A DNA stretch of 54,200 nt from Micromonospora sp. KC213 (GTDB taxonomy: Bacteria > Actinomycetota > Actinomycetes > Mycobacteriales > Micromonosporaceae). The notes under the pieces are model-generated. The model was not told the origin of the DNA, did not search any database, and saw nothing but the letters and a program-made list of their open reading frames with translations. How positions within the stretch are numbered: position 1 is the first letter of the stretch; each line of letters starts with the position of its first letter. Both the position numbers and the translations under genes were made by a program. This document shows, piece by piece, positions 27,366-35,467 of this stretch. The stretch spans positions 1 to 54,200 of the forward strand of contig NZ_SMKF01000018.1 of assembly GCF_004348325.1 (NCBI RefSeq), read 5' to 3'.

Positions 27366-28541
27366 TCAGGTGGCACCCCCCTGGCCGGTGGGCGGGGTGC
27401 CCCCGACGGCCGGTCCGCCGCCGGTCGGCGCGGTCATCGGCAGGCCGGGATAGAGCCGGGCCGCGGCGATCTTCGCGGTGATGCCCGAGTTCTCCAGCGC
27501 CTCGGCGAGCCGGCGGCGCAGCTCGCGACCGACCGAGAACTGGCCGTCCGCCGTCGTCTTGACCACGGTTCGGATCACCGCGCCGTCGACCGTCATCTGC
27601 TCGACGCCCAGCACCTCCGGCGCTTCGACGATCTCCGGTGCCAACTCCGGGTCCATGGCCACCGACGCCGCCGCGGTACGCAGCACGGCCGTGGCCTCCT
27701 CGGTGCTGGCGAACCCGATCGGCAGGTCCACCACCACCAACGCCCAGCCCTGGCTCTTGTTGCCGACCCGGACGATCTCACCGTTGCGGATGTACCACAG
27801 CACCCCGCGCCCGTCGCGGACCGTGGTCACCCGCAGCCCCACCGCCTCGACCACGCCGGTGGCCTCGCCCAGGTCGACCGTGTCACCCACGCCGTACTGG
27901 TCTTCGATGAGCATGAACAGGCCGGCGAGCAGGTCCTTCACCAGGCTCTGCGCGCCGAAGCCCAGGGCCACGCCGGCGATACCGGCACTGGCCAGCAGCG
28001 GGGCCAGGTCGAAGCTGAACTCCCTGAGCACCATCAGCAGCGCGATGCCGAAGACGAAAGCGGTGACCATGCTGCGGAGCACCGAGCCGATCGCCTCGGC
28101 CCGCTGCCGGCGGCGCTCCGGGACGAACTGCGCCGGGTCCGCCGCCGCGGAGGGGATCCGCTCCCGCAACGGCCGCAGCAGGGTGGGCATGGTGCTCTCG
28201 CTGGTGGTACGGACCAGCCGGTTGATGGTCCGGTGCAGCGCCCACCGGGCGAGCAGCGCCAGCAACAGGATCAGGACGACCCGCAGCGGCTTGAGCAGAA
28301 TCCAGTAGCTGCCCTCGGCGAACCAGGTCGATCCGGTCGTGTTCAGCACAGCCGCGCACAGGGGGTCGTCGAGGCAGCTCTGCGACGGGGTCGGGTCGAT
28401 GATCGGTTCGGCGAGGACGGTCAGGTCGGCGGTGCGCACCCTGCTTTCGTACCCCACCGTGGAGCGGGGGCCAGCGGCGACCCGCCGGCTGCCCGGGGTG
28501 TCGTTGCGCATGATCACAGGTGCCGAACCGGTCATTTTCAC
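27366..28541 (-). CDS. small-conductance mechanosensitive channel, MscS family
   Basis: A 391-residue membrane protein with an extracytoplasmic N-terminal segment, helices around 80-100 and 155-175, and the pore helix/beta-domain junction LASAGIAGVALGFGAQSLVKDLLAGLF. That junction is the MscS signature, followed by EDQYGVGDTVDLGEATGVVEAVGLRVT and RDGRGVLWYIRNGEI. The C-terminus is a low-complexity Pro/Gly-rich tail. It releases solutes on hypo-osmotic shock. The start codon is uncertain among 28541, 28535 and 28511. No SD is clear. Confidence 0.92.
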   Translation of the reverse strand: MKMTGSAPVIMRNDTPGSRRVAAGPRSTVGYESRVRTADLTVLAEPIIDPTPSQSCLDDPLCAAVLNTTGSTWFAEGSYWILLKPLRVVLILLLALLARWALHRTINRLVRTTSESTMPTLLRPLRERIPSAAADPAQFVPERRRQRAEAIGSVLRSMVTAFVFGIALLMVLREFSFDLAPLLASAGIAGVALGFGAQSLVKDLLAGLFMLIEDQYGVGDTVDLGEATGVVEAVGLRVTTVRDGRGVLWYIRNGEIVRVGNKSQGWALVVVDLPIGFASTEEATAVLRTAAASVAMDPELAPEIVEAPEVLGVEQMTVDGAVIRTVVKTTADGQFSVGRELRRRLAEALENSGITAKIAAARLYPGLPMTAPTGGGPAVGGTPPTGQGGAT

Positions 28542-28723
28542 ACGCCCGGCTGCAGGCTTCCCCGGTGCCCCGGATTAGTGCGTGCAATCCGGGGTCTTAT
28601 CAGGGACGATTGGCGCAACGGACGTCGGTGATCCTGCCGGCGTCGGTCGTGGTCACCCTGTGTCCGCAGGGCGCGGCCGGCGCGGCCAGCGGTGGGAGCG
28701 GCTGGACCGGGAGGGTGAGCACG

Positions 28724-29269
28724 ATGCCTGACATACGACCCACGGTGGGCTCCGGCGCGCTGGTTCTCAACGCCACCTACGAGCCGCTGTGTGTCGTGTC
28801 GGTGCGTCGCGCCGCGATCCTCGTGCTCTCGGCCAAGGCGGTCTGCGTCGCCGACGGCGACGGGGTCCTGCACAGCGCCCGAAGTGCCCTGCCGGTACCC
28901 TCGGTGGTCCGCCTCACCCGCTTCGTCCGGGTGCCGTACCGCACCCACGTCGGCCTCTCCCGGCGGGCCGTCTTCGCCCGCGACGGCGGGCGGTGCGCGT
29001 ACTGCCGGGGGCCGGCGGAGACCATCGACCATGTCTTCCCGCGCAGCCGGGGCGGTCGGCACGCCTGGGAGAACGTGGTCGCCGCCTGTGCCCGCTGCAA
29101 CCACACGAAGGGCGACAAGACCCCCGCCGAACTGGGCTGGCGGTTGCACAGCATGCCCGTCGCCCCCAAGGGGACGGCCTGGCGGGTGCTCGGCCACCGC
29201 GCCCCCGACCCGCGCTGGGAGGACTGGCTCGACCTTCGGGAGTCGCTGCGCGAGACCGAGGCCGCCTGA
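28724..29269 (+). CDS. HNH endonuclease family protein
   Basis: A 181-residue HNH protein. The zinc/metal motif is clear: CAYCRGPAETIDHVFPRSRG followed by HAWENVVAACARCNHTKGDK (CxxC, DH, N, CxxCN..K). The N-terminal VLNATYEPLCVVSVRRA segment is typical of the chromosomal actinobacterial type, which is common and not tied to a mobile element. ATG 28724 follows GGGAGGG; GTG 28715 in frame is an alternative. It is convergent with the sortase gene. Confidence 0.9.
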   Translation: MPDIRPTVGSGALVLNATYEPLCVVSVRRAAILVLSAKAVCVADGDGVLHSARSALPVPSVVRLTRFVRVPYRTHVGLSRRAVFARDGGRCAYCRGPAETIDHVFPRSRGGRHAWENVVAACARCNHTKGDKTPAELGWRLHSMPVAPKGTAWRVLGHRAPDPRWEDWLDLRESLRETEAA

Positions 29270-29278
29270 GCCGGTCGC

Positions 29279-30100
29279 TCACCCGTCACGGGTGCGGACC
29301 AGCGAGGCGTACACCACCACGTTGTCGGCGTACCCGGTGTCCCCGCCCACCCAGCGCCCGCCACAGGTGATCAGCCGGAGGTTCGGGCGGCTGAAGTCGC
29401 CGTAGATCTCGTCCACCGGCAGTCGCTCCTTGCCGTGCCGCTGCACCCGGTCGACCTCGAAAACGGCCACCTTCCCGTCCTCGCGGGTCACCTCGACCTC
29501 GTCGCCGTCGCGCAACTCCCGCAGCCCGTGGAAGACGGCCGGGCCGGTGCTGGTGTCGACGTGCCCGACGATCACCGCCGGGCCGTACTGGCCGGGGGTG
29601 GGGCCCTGGTCGTACCAGCCCGCCTCCTGGGCTCGGGCGGCGTCCGGCACCCCGATGCTGCCGTCCGCGGCGATGCCGACGTGGTGCACCGGCGCCCGCA
29701 CCTCGATCCGGTCGATCACGATCCTGGTCGGCGGGCTCGCCGGCAGCACCGGGAACCCTCTCGGCGGCGGACGCAGCCCGGCGATGAACCGGTCCGGCAG
29801 CAGGCTCAGGCCGGTCACCCGTTCGGCGCCGAGCAACGCGACGATCAGCACCATCAGTCCGGCGACCACCATCACCGGCAGCCCCGGCCCCGGGGCCCCG
29901 ACCCGGCGGGACAGCGGCCGGTACGGGCGGCGGGTCGCCGGGCGTACCGGGGCGGTGTGCGCGACGGGGTCGGTGGTGGACACGCTGGCGGCGACGGCGT
30001 GACCGGCCACCCGGCGTAGTCGGCCGGCCGCGCGGGCCACCAACCGGGCGGTGGCCCGCAGCCGGTCCGACCGTGGCGTACGCGAACGTGCGCGGGCCAT
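29279..30100 (-). CDS. class F-like sortase
   Basis: A 273-residue membrane-anchored transpeptidase. A basic N-terminal stretch of about 70 residues precedes one membrane helix (about 75-95). The sortase beta-barrel follows, with catalytic His in AVIVGHVDTSTGP, Cys in LRLITCGGRW and the late strand DNVVVYASL. The LITCGG form without a Ser/Thr-rich lid fits class E/F housekeeping-type sortases of actinobacteria. It lies 12 bases downstream of a secreted protein gene with a C-terminal anchor, suggesting a substrate pair. Confidence 0.9.
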   Translation of the reverse strand: MARARSRTPRSDRLRATARLVARAAGRLRRVAGHAVAASVSTTDPVAHTAPVRPATRRPYRPLSRRVGAPGPGLPVMVVAGLMVLIVALLGAERVTGLSLLPDRFIAGLRPPPRGFPVLPASPPTRIVIDRIEVRAPVHHVGIAADGSIGVPDAARAQEAGWYDQGPTPGQYGPAVIVGHVDTSTGPAVFHGLRELRDGDEVEVTREDGKVAVFEVDRVQRHGKERLPVDEIYGDFSRPNLRLITCGGRWVGGDTGYADNVVVYASLVRTRDG

Positions 30101-30112
30101 GGCGGCGTGGGG

Positions 30113-30628
30113 TCAGGAGCCGGTCCCGGCCCGACGCCGACCCCCGCCGAGCACCCCGAGGCCGGCCACCACCGCGACCGCGACCAGCGCGCCGACGAGC
30201 AGCAGCGAGCCGGCCCCACGGTCGTCGGCGGTGCCGCCGCCCCCGGTCGCCGGCCCCTTGGTCGGTTGGGTCATGTTGAGCACGGTGAGCACGGTCGACG
30301 CGGTCTGTCCGTTGGCGCAGCGCAGGTCGACCGGATAGTCGCCGGCCTCCCGGTTGCGCGGGATGGTGACCGCCCCGGTGAGGAAGCCGTTGTCCGGCCG
30401 CAGCACCACCCGGCCGAACGCGTCGGACTGCACGGTGGCCTGCTGGTTGTTGGCGGTGTCACAACTGGCCCGGATGTTGACCCGGGTGCCGGCCTGTGCG
30501 GTGTTCGGCGTGACCTCGACGAAGGTGTTGTCGCCCGCGCGGGCCGGTGTCGCCCCGGACAGCACGAACGCGACGAACATCGCCAGCACGGCGGAGAAGG
30601 CACGATGGTGCCCGATGAGCCCCCGCAT
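30113..30628 (-). CDS. secreted protein with Ig-like domain and C-terminal anchor
   Basis: A 171-residue exported protein. It has a signal peptide (MRGLIGHHRAFSAVLAMFVA, cleavage near ATPARA-GD), a mature beta-sandwich-like domain with a Cys pair (ASCDTANN and DLRCANG) and a Gly-rich linker. A hydrophobic C-terminal helix (LLLVGALVAVAVVAGLGVL) and a basic end GGGRRRAGTGS complete it. That tail is the layout of a sortase substrate, but no LPXTG or LAXTG is visible before the helix. I choose ATG 30628 with GGAGG just before it. Encoded immediately upstream of the sortase. Confidence 0.78.
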   Translation of the reverse strand: MRGLIGHHRAFSAVLAMFVAFVLSGATPARAGDNTFVEVTPNTAQAGTRVNIRASCDTANNQQATVQSDAFGRVVLRPDNGFLTGAVTIPRNREAGDYPVDLRCANGQTASTVLTVLNMTQPTKGPATGGGGTADDRGAGSLLLVGALVAVAVVAGLGVLGGGRRRAGTGS

Positions 30629-30749
30629 GATTCCCCCCTCCCGGCATGTTCGCCGGAATCCTGCGACGGGTGTCCGGGCCTGCATTCCCGCTGGCGGGAC
30701 GGCAAACCCGGGGGACCACTGAGGGTGATTGGTGGGAGGAAGCGGCGGG

Positions 30750-31220
30750 TCAACGACGACGGGTGGAGGCGGCGCCCGCCACGGGCGGCAGCGGAGCGAC
30801 CGGGTGCCAGTCCAGTGGGGTGGACAGCACCATCGTGCTCGACGGCTGCCCGTACGGAGCGAGCCGGTCGATGACCGCCTCGAAGCCCTCCATCGAGCCC
30901 GCGGCCACCTTCAGCGCGCTGCACGCGTCGCCGGTGATCCGGTGGATCTCGCGGATCTCCGGCCACTCGGCCACCGCCGGGTCGTGCAGGATGCAGCGCG
31001 GCCCGTAGCAGGACATCCGGATCAGCGCGAGCACGCTGCGGCCGGCCCGGGCCAGGTTGACGTGGGCGTGGTAGCCGAGAATCACCCCGGTCGCCTCGAG
31101 CCGGCGCACCCGCTCGGCCACCGCCGGTGGGGACAGGTGCACCCGCCGGGACAGTTCGCTGTACGACAGGCGCGCGTCGGCCTGCAACTCCCGCAGCAGC
31201 GCCCAGTCCATGTCGTCCAT
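30750..31220 (-). CDS. Lrp/AsnC family transcriptional regulator
   Basis: A 156-residue feast/famine regulator. The helix-turn-helix covers about 15-60 (LSYSELSRRVHLSPPAVAERVRRLEATGVILGYHAHV, position only), followed by an AsnC ligand-binding/RAM domain with IREIHRITGDACSALKVAA. It is divergent from the kynurenine operon and two palindromic sites lie between them, so it probably controls that operon and itself in response to tryptophan or a kynurenine intermediate. The ligand is an inference. Confidence 0.9.
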   Translation of the reverse strand: MDDMDWALLRELQADARLSYSELSRRVHLSPPAVAERVRRLEATGVILGYHAHVNLARAGRSVLALIRMSCYGPRCILHDPAVAEWPEIREIHRITGDACSALKVAAGSMEGFEAVIDRLAPYGQPSSTMVLSTPLDWHPVAPLPPVAGAASTRRR

Positions 31221-31230
31221 GCCCGGACTT

Positions 31231-31277
31231 TACCTTCCGCAGGTAGAATCCGAACAACACCTTCAGATCGCAAGGTG
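31231..31277. promoter_or_regulatory. two palindromic operator candidates for the Lrp-type regulator
   Basis: Site A is TACCT-TCCGC-AGGTA at 31231-31245. Site B is CACCTT-CAGATCGC-AAGGTG at 31258-31277. Both have perfect arms sharing ACCT/AGGT. Their centres are about 30 bp apart, near three helical turns, which suits cooperative binding by an Lrp octamer. They lie in the 145-bp gap between the divergent regulator and kynA. Confidence 0.6.
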
Positions 31278-31365
31278 ACCCTGCCCGAGTGCCGTCGGAT
31301 CGGCATTCCATCGACCGTCCGTACCGCGGGACCATGTCGTATCCGGCCACGGAGGTGACGAGACG

Positions 31366-32268
31366 GTGAAGCAGACAAACCGGCGGGCGACCACGCTCAC
31401 CGCGGCGGTGCGCCCGGCCACCCCCCAGCAACGAGCCGCACGCGCGGCCCGCAACGGCGGCGAGCCGACCCTGGAGTTCGCCGACCGGGTGCCGTACGAC
31501 GCGTACGTGCACGCCAGCACGCTGCATCGGTTGCAGCAGCCGCTCAGCGACGACCCGGGCGAGATGTCCTTCCTGATGGTCAGCCAGATCATGGAGCTCT
31601 ACTTCGGGCTGACCTGCCACGAACTGCGCCAGGCGCAGCGGGACCTGCGCGCCGACCGGGTCTGGGACGCCCTGGCCCCGCTGCGCCGCGCCGCGCTGCA
31701 CCTGGAAGGGCTCAATGCCGCCTGGCGCGGTCTGCGCTGGATGACCCCGGCCGACTTCAACCGGTTCCGCGATCTCCTCGGCGAGGGCTCCGGCTTCCAG
31801 TCGGCGATGTACCGGCGGCTGGAATTCCTGCTCGGCCTGCGCGACCCGGCCCTGATCCGCCCGTTCCGGCGCCAACCGCAGGTGTACGACGAACTGCGCG
31901 CCACCCTCGCCGCGCCGAGCCTCTGGGACGACGTGGTCGCCCTGCTCGCCCGGCACGGTCACGACCTCCCCGCCGACCTGCTCGGCCGGGACGTCTCCGT
32001 CGAGCATCATCCACATCCGGCGGTCGAGGCAGCCTGGCTGACGGTCTACGACGACAACCGCCCCGACAACCAACTCCGGCTGCTCGGTGAGGCGCTGACC
32101 GAGGTGGCCGAGCAGTTCGGCGACTGGCGGTGGAACCATGTCAAGGCCGTCCAGCGCACCATGGGCGCCAAGGTCGGCAGCGGCGGCTCCACCGGTCTGG
32201 CCTGGTTGCAGCGCAGCATGGCCCGGGTGGTCTTCCCGGAACTCTGGTCGGCCCGGACGGCGATGTGA
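31366..32268 (+). CDS. kynA: tryptophan 2,3-dioxygenase
   Basis: A haem enzyme that opens the indole ring of tryptophan to N-formylkynurenine; 300 residues. Family blocks: LEFADRVPYDAYVHASTLHRLQQ, EMSFLMVSQIMELYFGLTCHEL, ALHLEGLNAAWRGLRWMTPADFNRFRDLLGEGSGFQS (position only) with GSGFQS marking the conserved helix. The C-terminal FGDWRWNHVKAVQRTMGAKVG and GGSTGLAWLQR follow. GTG 31366 has GGAGG ten bases upstream. It is the first gene of a three-gene operon. Confidence 0.96.
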   Translation: MKQTNRRATTLTAAVRPATPQQRAARAARNGGEPTLEFADRVPYDAYVHASTLHRLQQPLSDDPGEMSFLMVSQIMELYFGLTCHELRQAQRDLRADRVWDALAPLRRAALHLEGLNAAWRGLRWMTPADFNRFRDLLGEGSGFQSAMYRRLEFLLGLRDPALIRPFRRQPQVYDELRATLAAPSLWDDVVALLARHGHDLPADLLGRDVSVEHHPHPAVEAAWLTVYDDNRPDNQLRLLGEALTEVAEQFGDWRWNHVKAVQRTMGAKVGSGGSTGLAWLQRSMARVVFPELWSARTAM

Positions 32269-33554
32269 GCGGGGGAGCGGACGTGCCCGACGAGCAGGAG
32301 GCCCACCGCCTCGACAAGGCCGACCCCGGCCACCGCCACCTCTTCCACGTGCCGCGGGCCGACGGCGGTCGCTACCCGGAGGCCGCCTACCTGGCCGGCA
32401 ACTCCCTCGGCCTGCAGCCCCGCGCCACCTGCGACGAACTCCTCGCCGACCTGGACGCGTGGCGCCGGCTCGGCGTCGAGGGGCACCTGGAGGCCGAGCG
32501 GCCGTGGCTGTCGTACCACGAGCTGTTGGCCGCGCCGGCCGCGCGACTGGTCGGCGCGTCGCCCGCGGAGACCGTGGTGATGAACTCCCTCACGGTCAAC
32601 CTGCACCTGCTGATGGTGAGTTTCTACCGCCCGGCCGGGCGGCGGACCCGGATCGTCGTCGAGGACACCGCCTTCCCCTCGGACTCCTACGCCGTCCGCA
32701 GCCAGGCCCGTTTCCACGGCCTCGACCCGGACGCCACGGTGGTACGCCTGAAGCCCCGCCCCGGCGAGGAGAACCTGCGGACGCGGGACGTCACCGACTT
32801 CCTCGCCGCCGAGGGCGACACCGTCGCGCTGGTGCTGCTCGGCGGCGTCAACTACCTCACCGGTGAGCTGATGGACATCCCGGCGATCACCGCCGCCGGC
32901 CGGGCCGCGGGCGCGGTCGTCGGCTGGGACCTGGCGCACGCCGTCGGCAACGTGCCGCTGGCGTTGCACGACTGGGACGTCGACGTCGCCGCCTGGTGCT
33001 CCTACAAGTACCTCAACTCGGGACCGGGATCCCTCGCCGGAGTCTTCGTCCACCAACGCCACCTCGGCGACCCGAACCTGCCCCGGTTCGAGGGCTGGTG
33101 GAGCACCGAGGCGGCCACCCGGTTCGAGATGACCCCGGTCTCCCGGCCACCGGCCACCGCCGAGGCGTGGCAGATCTCCAACCCGCCGATCTTCGCGATG
33201 GGGCCGGTGCGTACCTCGCTGGAACTGTTCGACGCGATCGGCATGCCGGCGCTGCGGGCGCGCAGCGTCCGGCTCACCGGTTACCTGCACCGGCTGCTCG
33301 ACGAGGTGACCGCCGACCGGCCACTGGCCGTCATCACCCCGCGCGACGCCGACCGGCGGGGCTGCCAGCTCTCGGTGCGCGTCGGCGCGGGCAGCGCCGC
33401 CGAACTGACCAGGCGGCTGCGTCACGAGCACGGTGTCATCGCCGACGCCCGGGAACCGGACATCGTCCGGTTCGCCCCGGTGCCGCTCTACTCGACGTAC
33501 CACGACTGCTGGCGGGTGGCCGAGGCGCTGGCCACCACCGTGGCGACCTCATGA
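32265..33554 (+). CDS. kynU: kynureninase
   Basis: A PLP enzyme cleaving kynurenine or 3-hydroxykynurenine to (3-hydroxy)anthranilate and alanine; about 429 residues. Landmarks: YLAGNSLGLQPRA, TVVMNSLTVNLHLLMVSFY, EDTAFPSDSYA, GWDLAHAVGNVPLALHDWDVD and the PLP lysine in AAWCSYKYLNSGPGSLAG. The C-terminus contains FAPVPLYSTYHDCW. GTG 32265 overlaps the kynA stop; GTG 32283 with a good GGGGGAG site is an equally good start. It overlaps the monooxygenase gene by four bases (ATGA). Confidence 0.96.
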   Translation: MSGGADVPDEQEAHRLDKADPGHRHLFHVPRADGGRYPEAAYLAGNSLGLQPRATCDELLADLDAWRRLGVEGHLEAERPWLSYHELLAAPAARLVGASPAETVVMNSLTVNLHLLMVSFYRPAGRRTRIVVEDTAFPSDSYAVRSQARFHGLDPDATVVRLKPRPGEENLRTRDVTDFLAAEGDTVALVLLGGVNYLTGELMDIPAITAAGRAAGAVVGWDLAHAVGNVPLALHDWDVDVAAWCSYKYLNSGPGSLAGVFVHQRHLGDPNLPRFEGWWSTEAATRFEMTPVSRPPATAEAWQISNPPIFAMGPVRTSLELFDAIGMPALRARSVRLTGYLHRLLDEVTADRPLAVITPRDADRRGCQLSVRVGAGSAAELTRRLRHEHGVIADAREPDIVRFAPVPLYSTYHDCWRVAEALATTVATS

Positions 33555-34885
33555 CCAGCGGACGGGTCGAGATCGCGGTGGTCGGGGCCGGGCTGGCCGG
33601 CTGCCTACTGGCCTGCTTCCTGGCCCGGCGCGGGTACCCGGTCGCGCTCTACGAGCGGCGGCCCGACCCGCGCACCAGCACGGCGGAGCGGGGGCGCTCG
33701 ATCAACCTGGCGCTCTCCGCGCGCGGCCTCGACGCGCTGCGCCGCATCGGCCTGGACGAGCAGGTGATGGGCGACGCGCTGCCGATGCGCGGCCGGATGA
33801 TCCACCCGGTGGCCGGGGAGCCACGGTTCCAGTCGTACAGCGCCGACGGCGACCGGGCGATCAACTCGATCAGCCGCAGCGCGCTGAACAACGCCCTGCT
33901 CACCGCCGCCGCCGCGCGGCCCGGCGTACGGGTCGCCTTTGACCACCGGCTGGTCGGGCTCGACCCGGCCACCGGCGAGATGGCATTCGAGACTCCGCAG
34001 GGCAAGCTCACCGCCACCGCGCCGGTCGTGCTCGGCGCCGACGGAGCCGGCTCCGCGGTGCGCGGGCAACTGCTCGGGTACGGCGTGCTGGACGAAAGCC
34101 TCGACTTCCTCGACTACGGCTACAAGGAGCTGACCATCCCGCCGGTCGGCGGCGAGTTCGCCCTCGACCCGGCGGCCCTGCACATCTGGCCGCGCGGCAC
34201 CTCGATGATGATCGCGCTGCCCAACCCGGACCGCTCCTTCACCTGCACGCTGTTCTGGCCCACCCACGGCACCGCCGCCTTCGCCTCGCTGGGCAGCCCG
34301 GCGGCCGTCGAACGGCACTTCGCCACCCACTACCCGGACCTGCTGGCACTCGCCCCGAACCTGGTCGACAACTACCGGCACAACCCGGTCGGGGTGCTCG
34401 GCACGGTCCGCTGCCACCCGTGGCAGGTGAACGGCCGGGTGGCTCTGCTCGGCGACGCCGCGCACGCCATCGTCCCGTTCTACGGCCAGGGCGCGAACTG
34501 CGCCTTCGAGGACGTGGTGGAGCTGGACCGCTGCCTGGACGAGTGCGGTGACCGGTGGGCCTCGGCGCTGCCGTTGTTCCAGCGGCGGCGACAGGCCAAC
34601 GTCGAGGCGATCGCGCGGATGGCGTTGGCCAACTTCGTGGAGATGCGCGACAAGGTCGCCTCCCCGGTCTTCCAGGCCCGCCGCCGGATCGAACACGCCC
34701 TCGAACGGACCCTGCCCGGCCGATACGTCTCCCAGTACGAACTGGTGTCGTTCTCCACCACCCCGTACGCCGAGGTGCGCCGCCGGGTCCGCCGCCAGTA
34801 CGCCGCGGTCGGGGCGGCGGCGGTCGGTGCCGCGGCGCTGCTGGCCGGCGTCGGCGCGCTGCTCGCCCGAGGCAGGCGCGGATGA
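33551..34885 (+). CDS. kmo: kynurenine 3-monooxygenase
   Basis: A FAD-dependent hydroxylase converting kynurenine to 3-hydroxykynurenine; 444 residues. N-terminal FAD motif VAVVGAGLAGCLLACFLARRG-like (here EIAVVGAGLAGCLLACFLA), the ERGRSINLALSARG block, the GADGAGSAVRGQLL site and the second FAD motif VALLGDAAHAIVPFYGQGANCAFED. Unlike simple flavin hydroxylases it has a C-terminal hydrophobic helix (AAVGAAAVGAAALLAGVGALL), a membrane-anchor feature of KMO. It follows kynU by ATGA overlap. Together the three genes yield 3-hydroxyanthranilate if a formamidase is supplied elsewhere. The next coding remnant is broken. Confidence 0.96.
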   Translation: MTSGRVEIAVVGAGLAGCLLACFLARRGYPVALYERRPDPRTSTAERGRSINLALSARGLDALRRIGLDEQVMGDALPMRGRMIHPVAGEPRFQSYSADGDRAINSISRSALNNALLTAAAARPGVRVAFDHRLVGLDPATGEMAFETPQGKLTATAPVVLGADGAGSAVRGQLLGYGVLDESLDFLDYGYKELTIPPVGGEFALDPAALHIWPRGTSMMIALPNPDRSFTCTLFWPTHGTAAFASLGSPAAVERHFATHYPDLLALAPNLVDNYRHNPVGVLGTVRCHPWQVNGRVALLGDAAHAIVPFYGQGANCAFEDVVELDRCLDECGDRWASALPLFQRRRQANVEAIARMALANFVEMRDKVASPVFQARRRIEHALERTLPGRYVSQYELVSFSTTPYAEVRRRVRRQYAAVGAAAVGAAALLAGVGALLARGRRG

Positions 34886-35078
34886 CCCGCTTCGACGACG
34901 AGGACGAGCGTCCGGGTGGCCCGGATCGTCACCGATTTGACCCTGGAGTCGGGTGGTCCGCGAGGCGGAGTTCCTCACCGCCGAGCAGCGCGACCGGCTG
35001 CTCGGCGGCAACGCCCTCCGCTTCCTCGGCCTCGACCGGCGGTACGCCAATCGGCGGGCGGCTCAGCGGCGACCGTGA
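34882..35078 (+). pseudogene. remnant of an amidohydrolase gene (ACMSD-like C-terminal tail)
   Basis: ATG 34882 overlaps the kmo stop (ATGA) and starts MTRFDDEDERP, which becomes Ser/Thr-rich shadow sequence after about 25 codons. In another frame, 34941-35078 reads VREAEFLTAEQRDRLLGGNA, continuing LRFLGLDRRYANRRAA and a TGA. The LLGGNALRFLGL form is the typical C-terminal end of amidohydrolase-2 enzymes such as 2-amino-3-carboxymuconate-semialdehyde decarboxylase of the kynurenine pathway. A stop (34938-34940) blocks that frame upstream and the rest of the domain is missing. I read it as a deletion scar where a fourth operon gene used to be. Confidence 0.6.
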
Positions 35079-35467
35079 CGGGACGGGGTGCCCGGACGGC
35101 ACAACCTCGTCCGTACGCCCGGGTCGCTGACCGCCGGGGGACCGGGCAGGTGCCCGGCCGCCCGGCGGGTGGTGTCGAGGGGATCGGGCCGCGGAAGGTT
35201 CCACCACCAGCGGCGGTCCGGTGGAGGGTGGATGTCGTGGGGGTGCGCAGCGGGTACGGGTTGCACGGTTTGCTCCCTGCACGGTGGGCGGCGGGGTGAT
35301 CCCAAACCGACAGTGGCATCGATCAACATTGATTGAACACCATCGTCCGCGCCGGCACCCGCCCGTCGGCAATCCCGGTCGGGTCATGTCAGCGAGATAT
35401 GAGGCGCGGGGCCCGCAGCGCGCCGTGTCGCCCCGCCGATCCGACGACGAACCGGCAGGATGGCGGC
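35079..35467. other. 389-base gap without a recognisable gene
   Basis: Between the amidohydrolase remnant and the amidase no frame has convincing coding signal. Sequence is mostly G/C rich; an AT-rich patch at 35316-35335 contains ATCGATCAACATTGATTGA with near-palindromic TCAACATTGA and could be part of the amidase promoter. It may include more decayed operon sequence, but I cannot show homology. Confidence 0.5.

Noticed and set aside
28724..29269. HNH nuclease as part of a mobile element or defence island
   Set aside because: No integrase, transposase, methylase or terminal repeats nearby, and this HNH type is an ordinary chromosomal gene in actinobacteria.
30271..32139. 622-codon minus-strand frame across the Lrp and kynA region
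   Set aside because: Antisense shadow of kynA and out-of-frame overlap with Lrp and the secreted protein; no motif.
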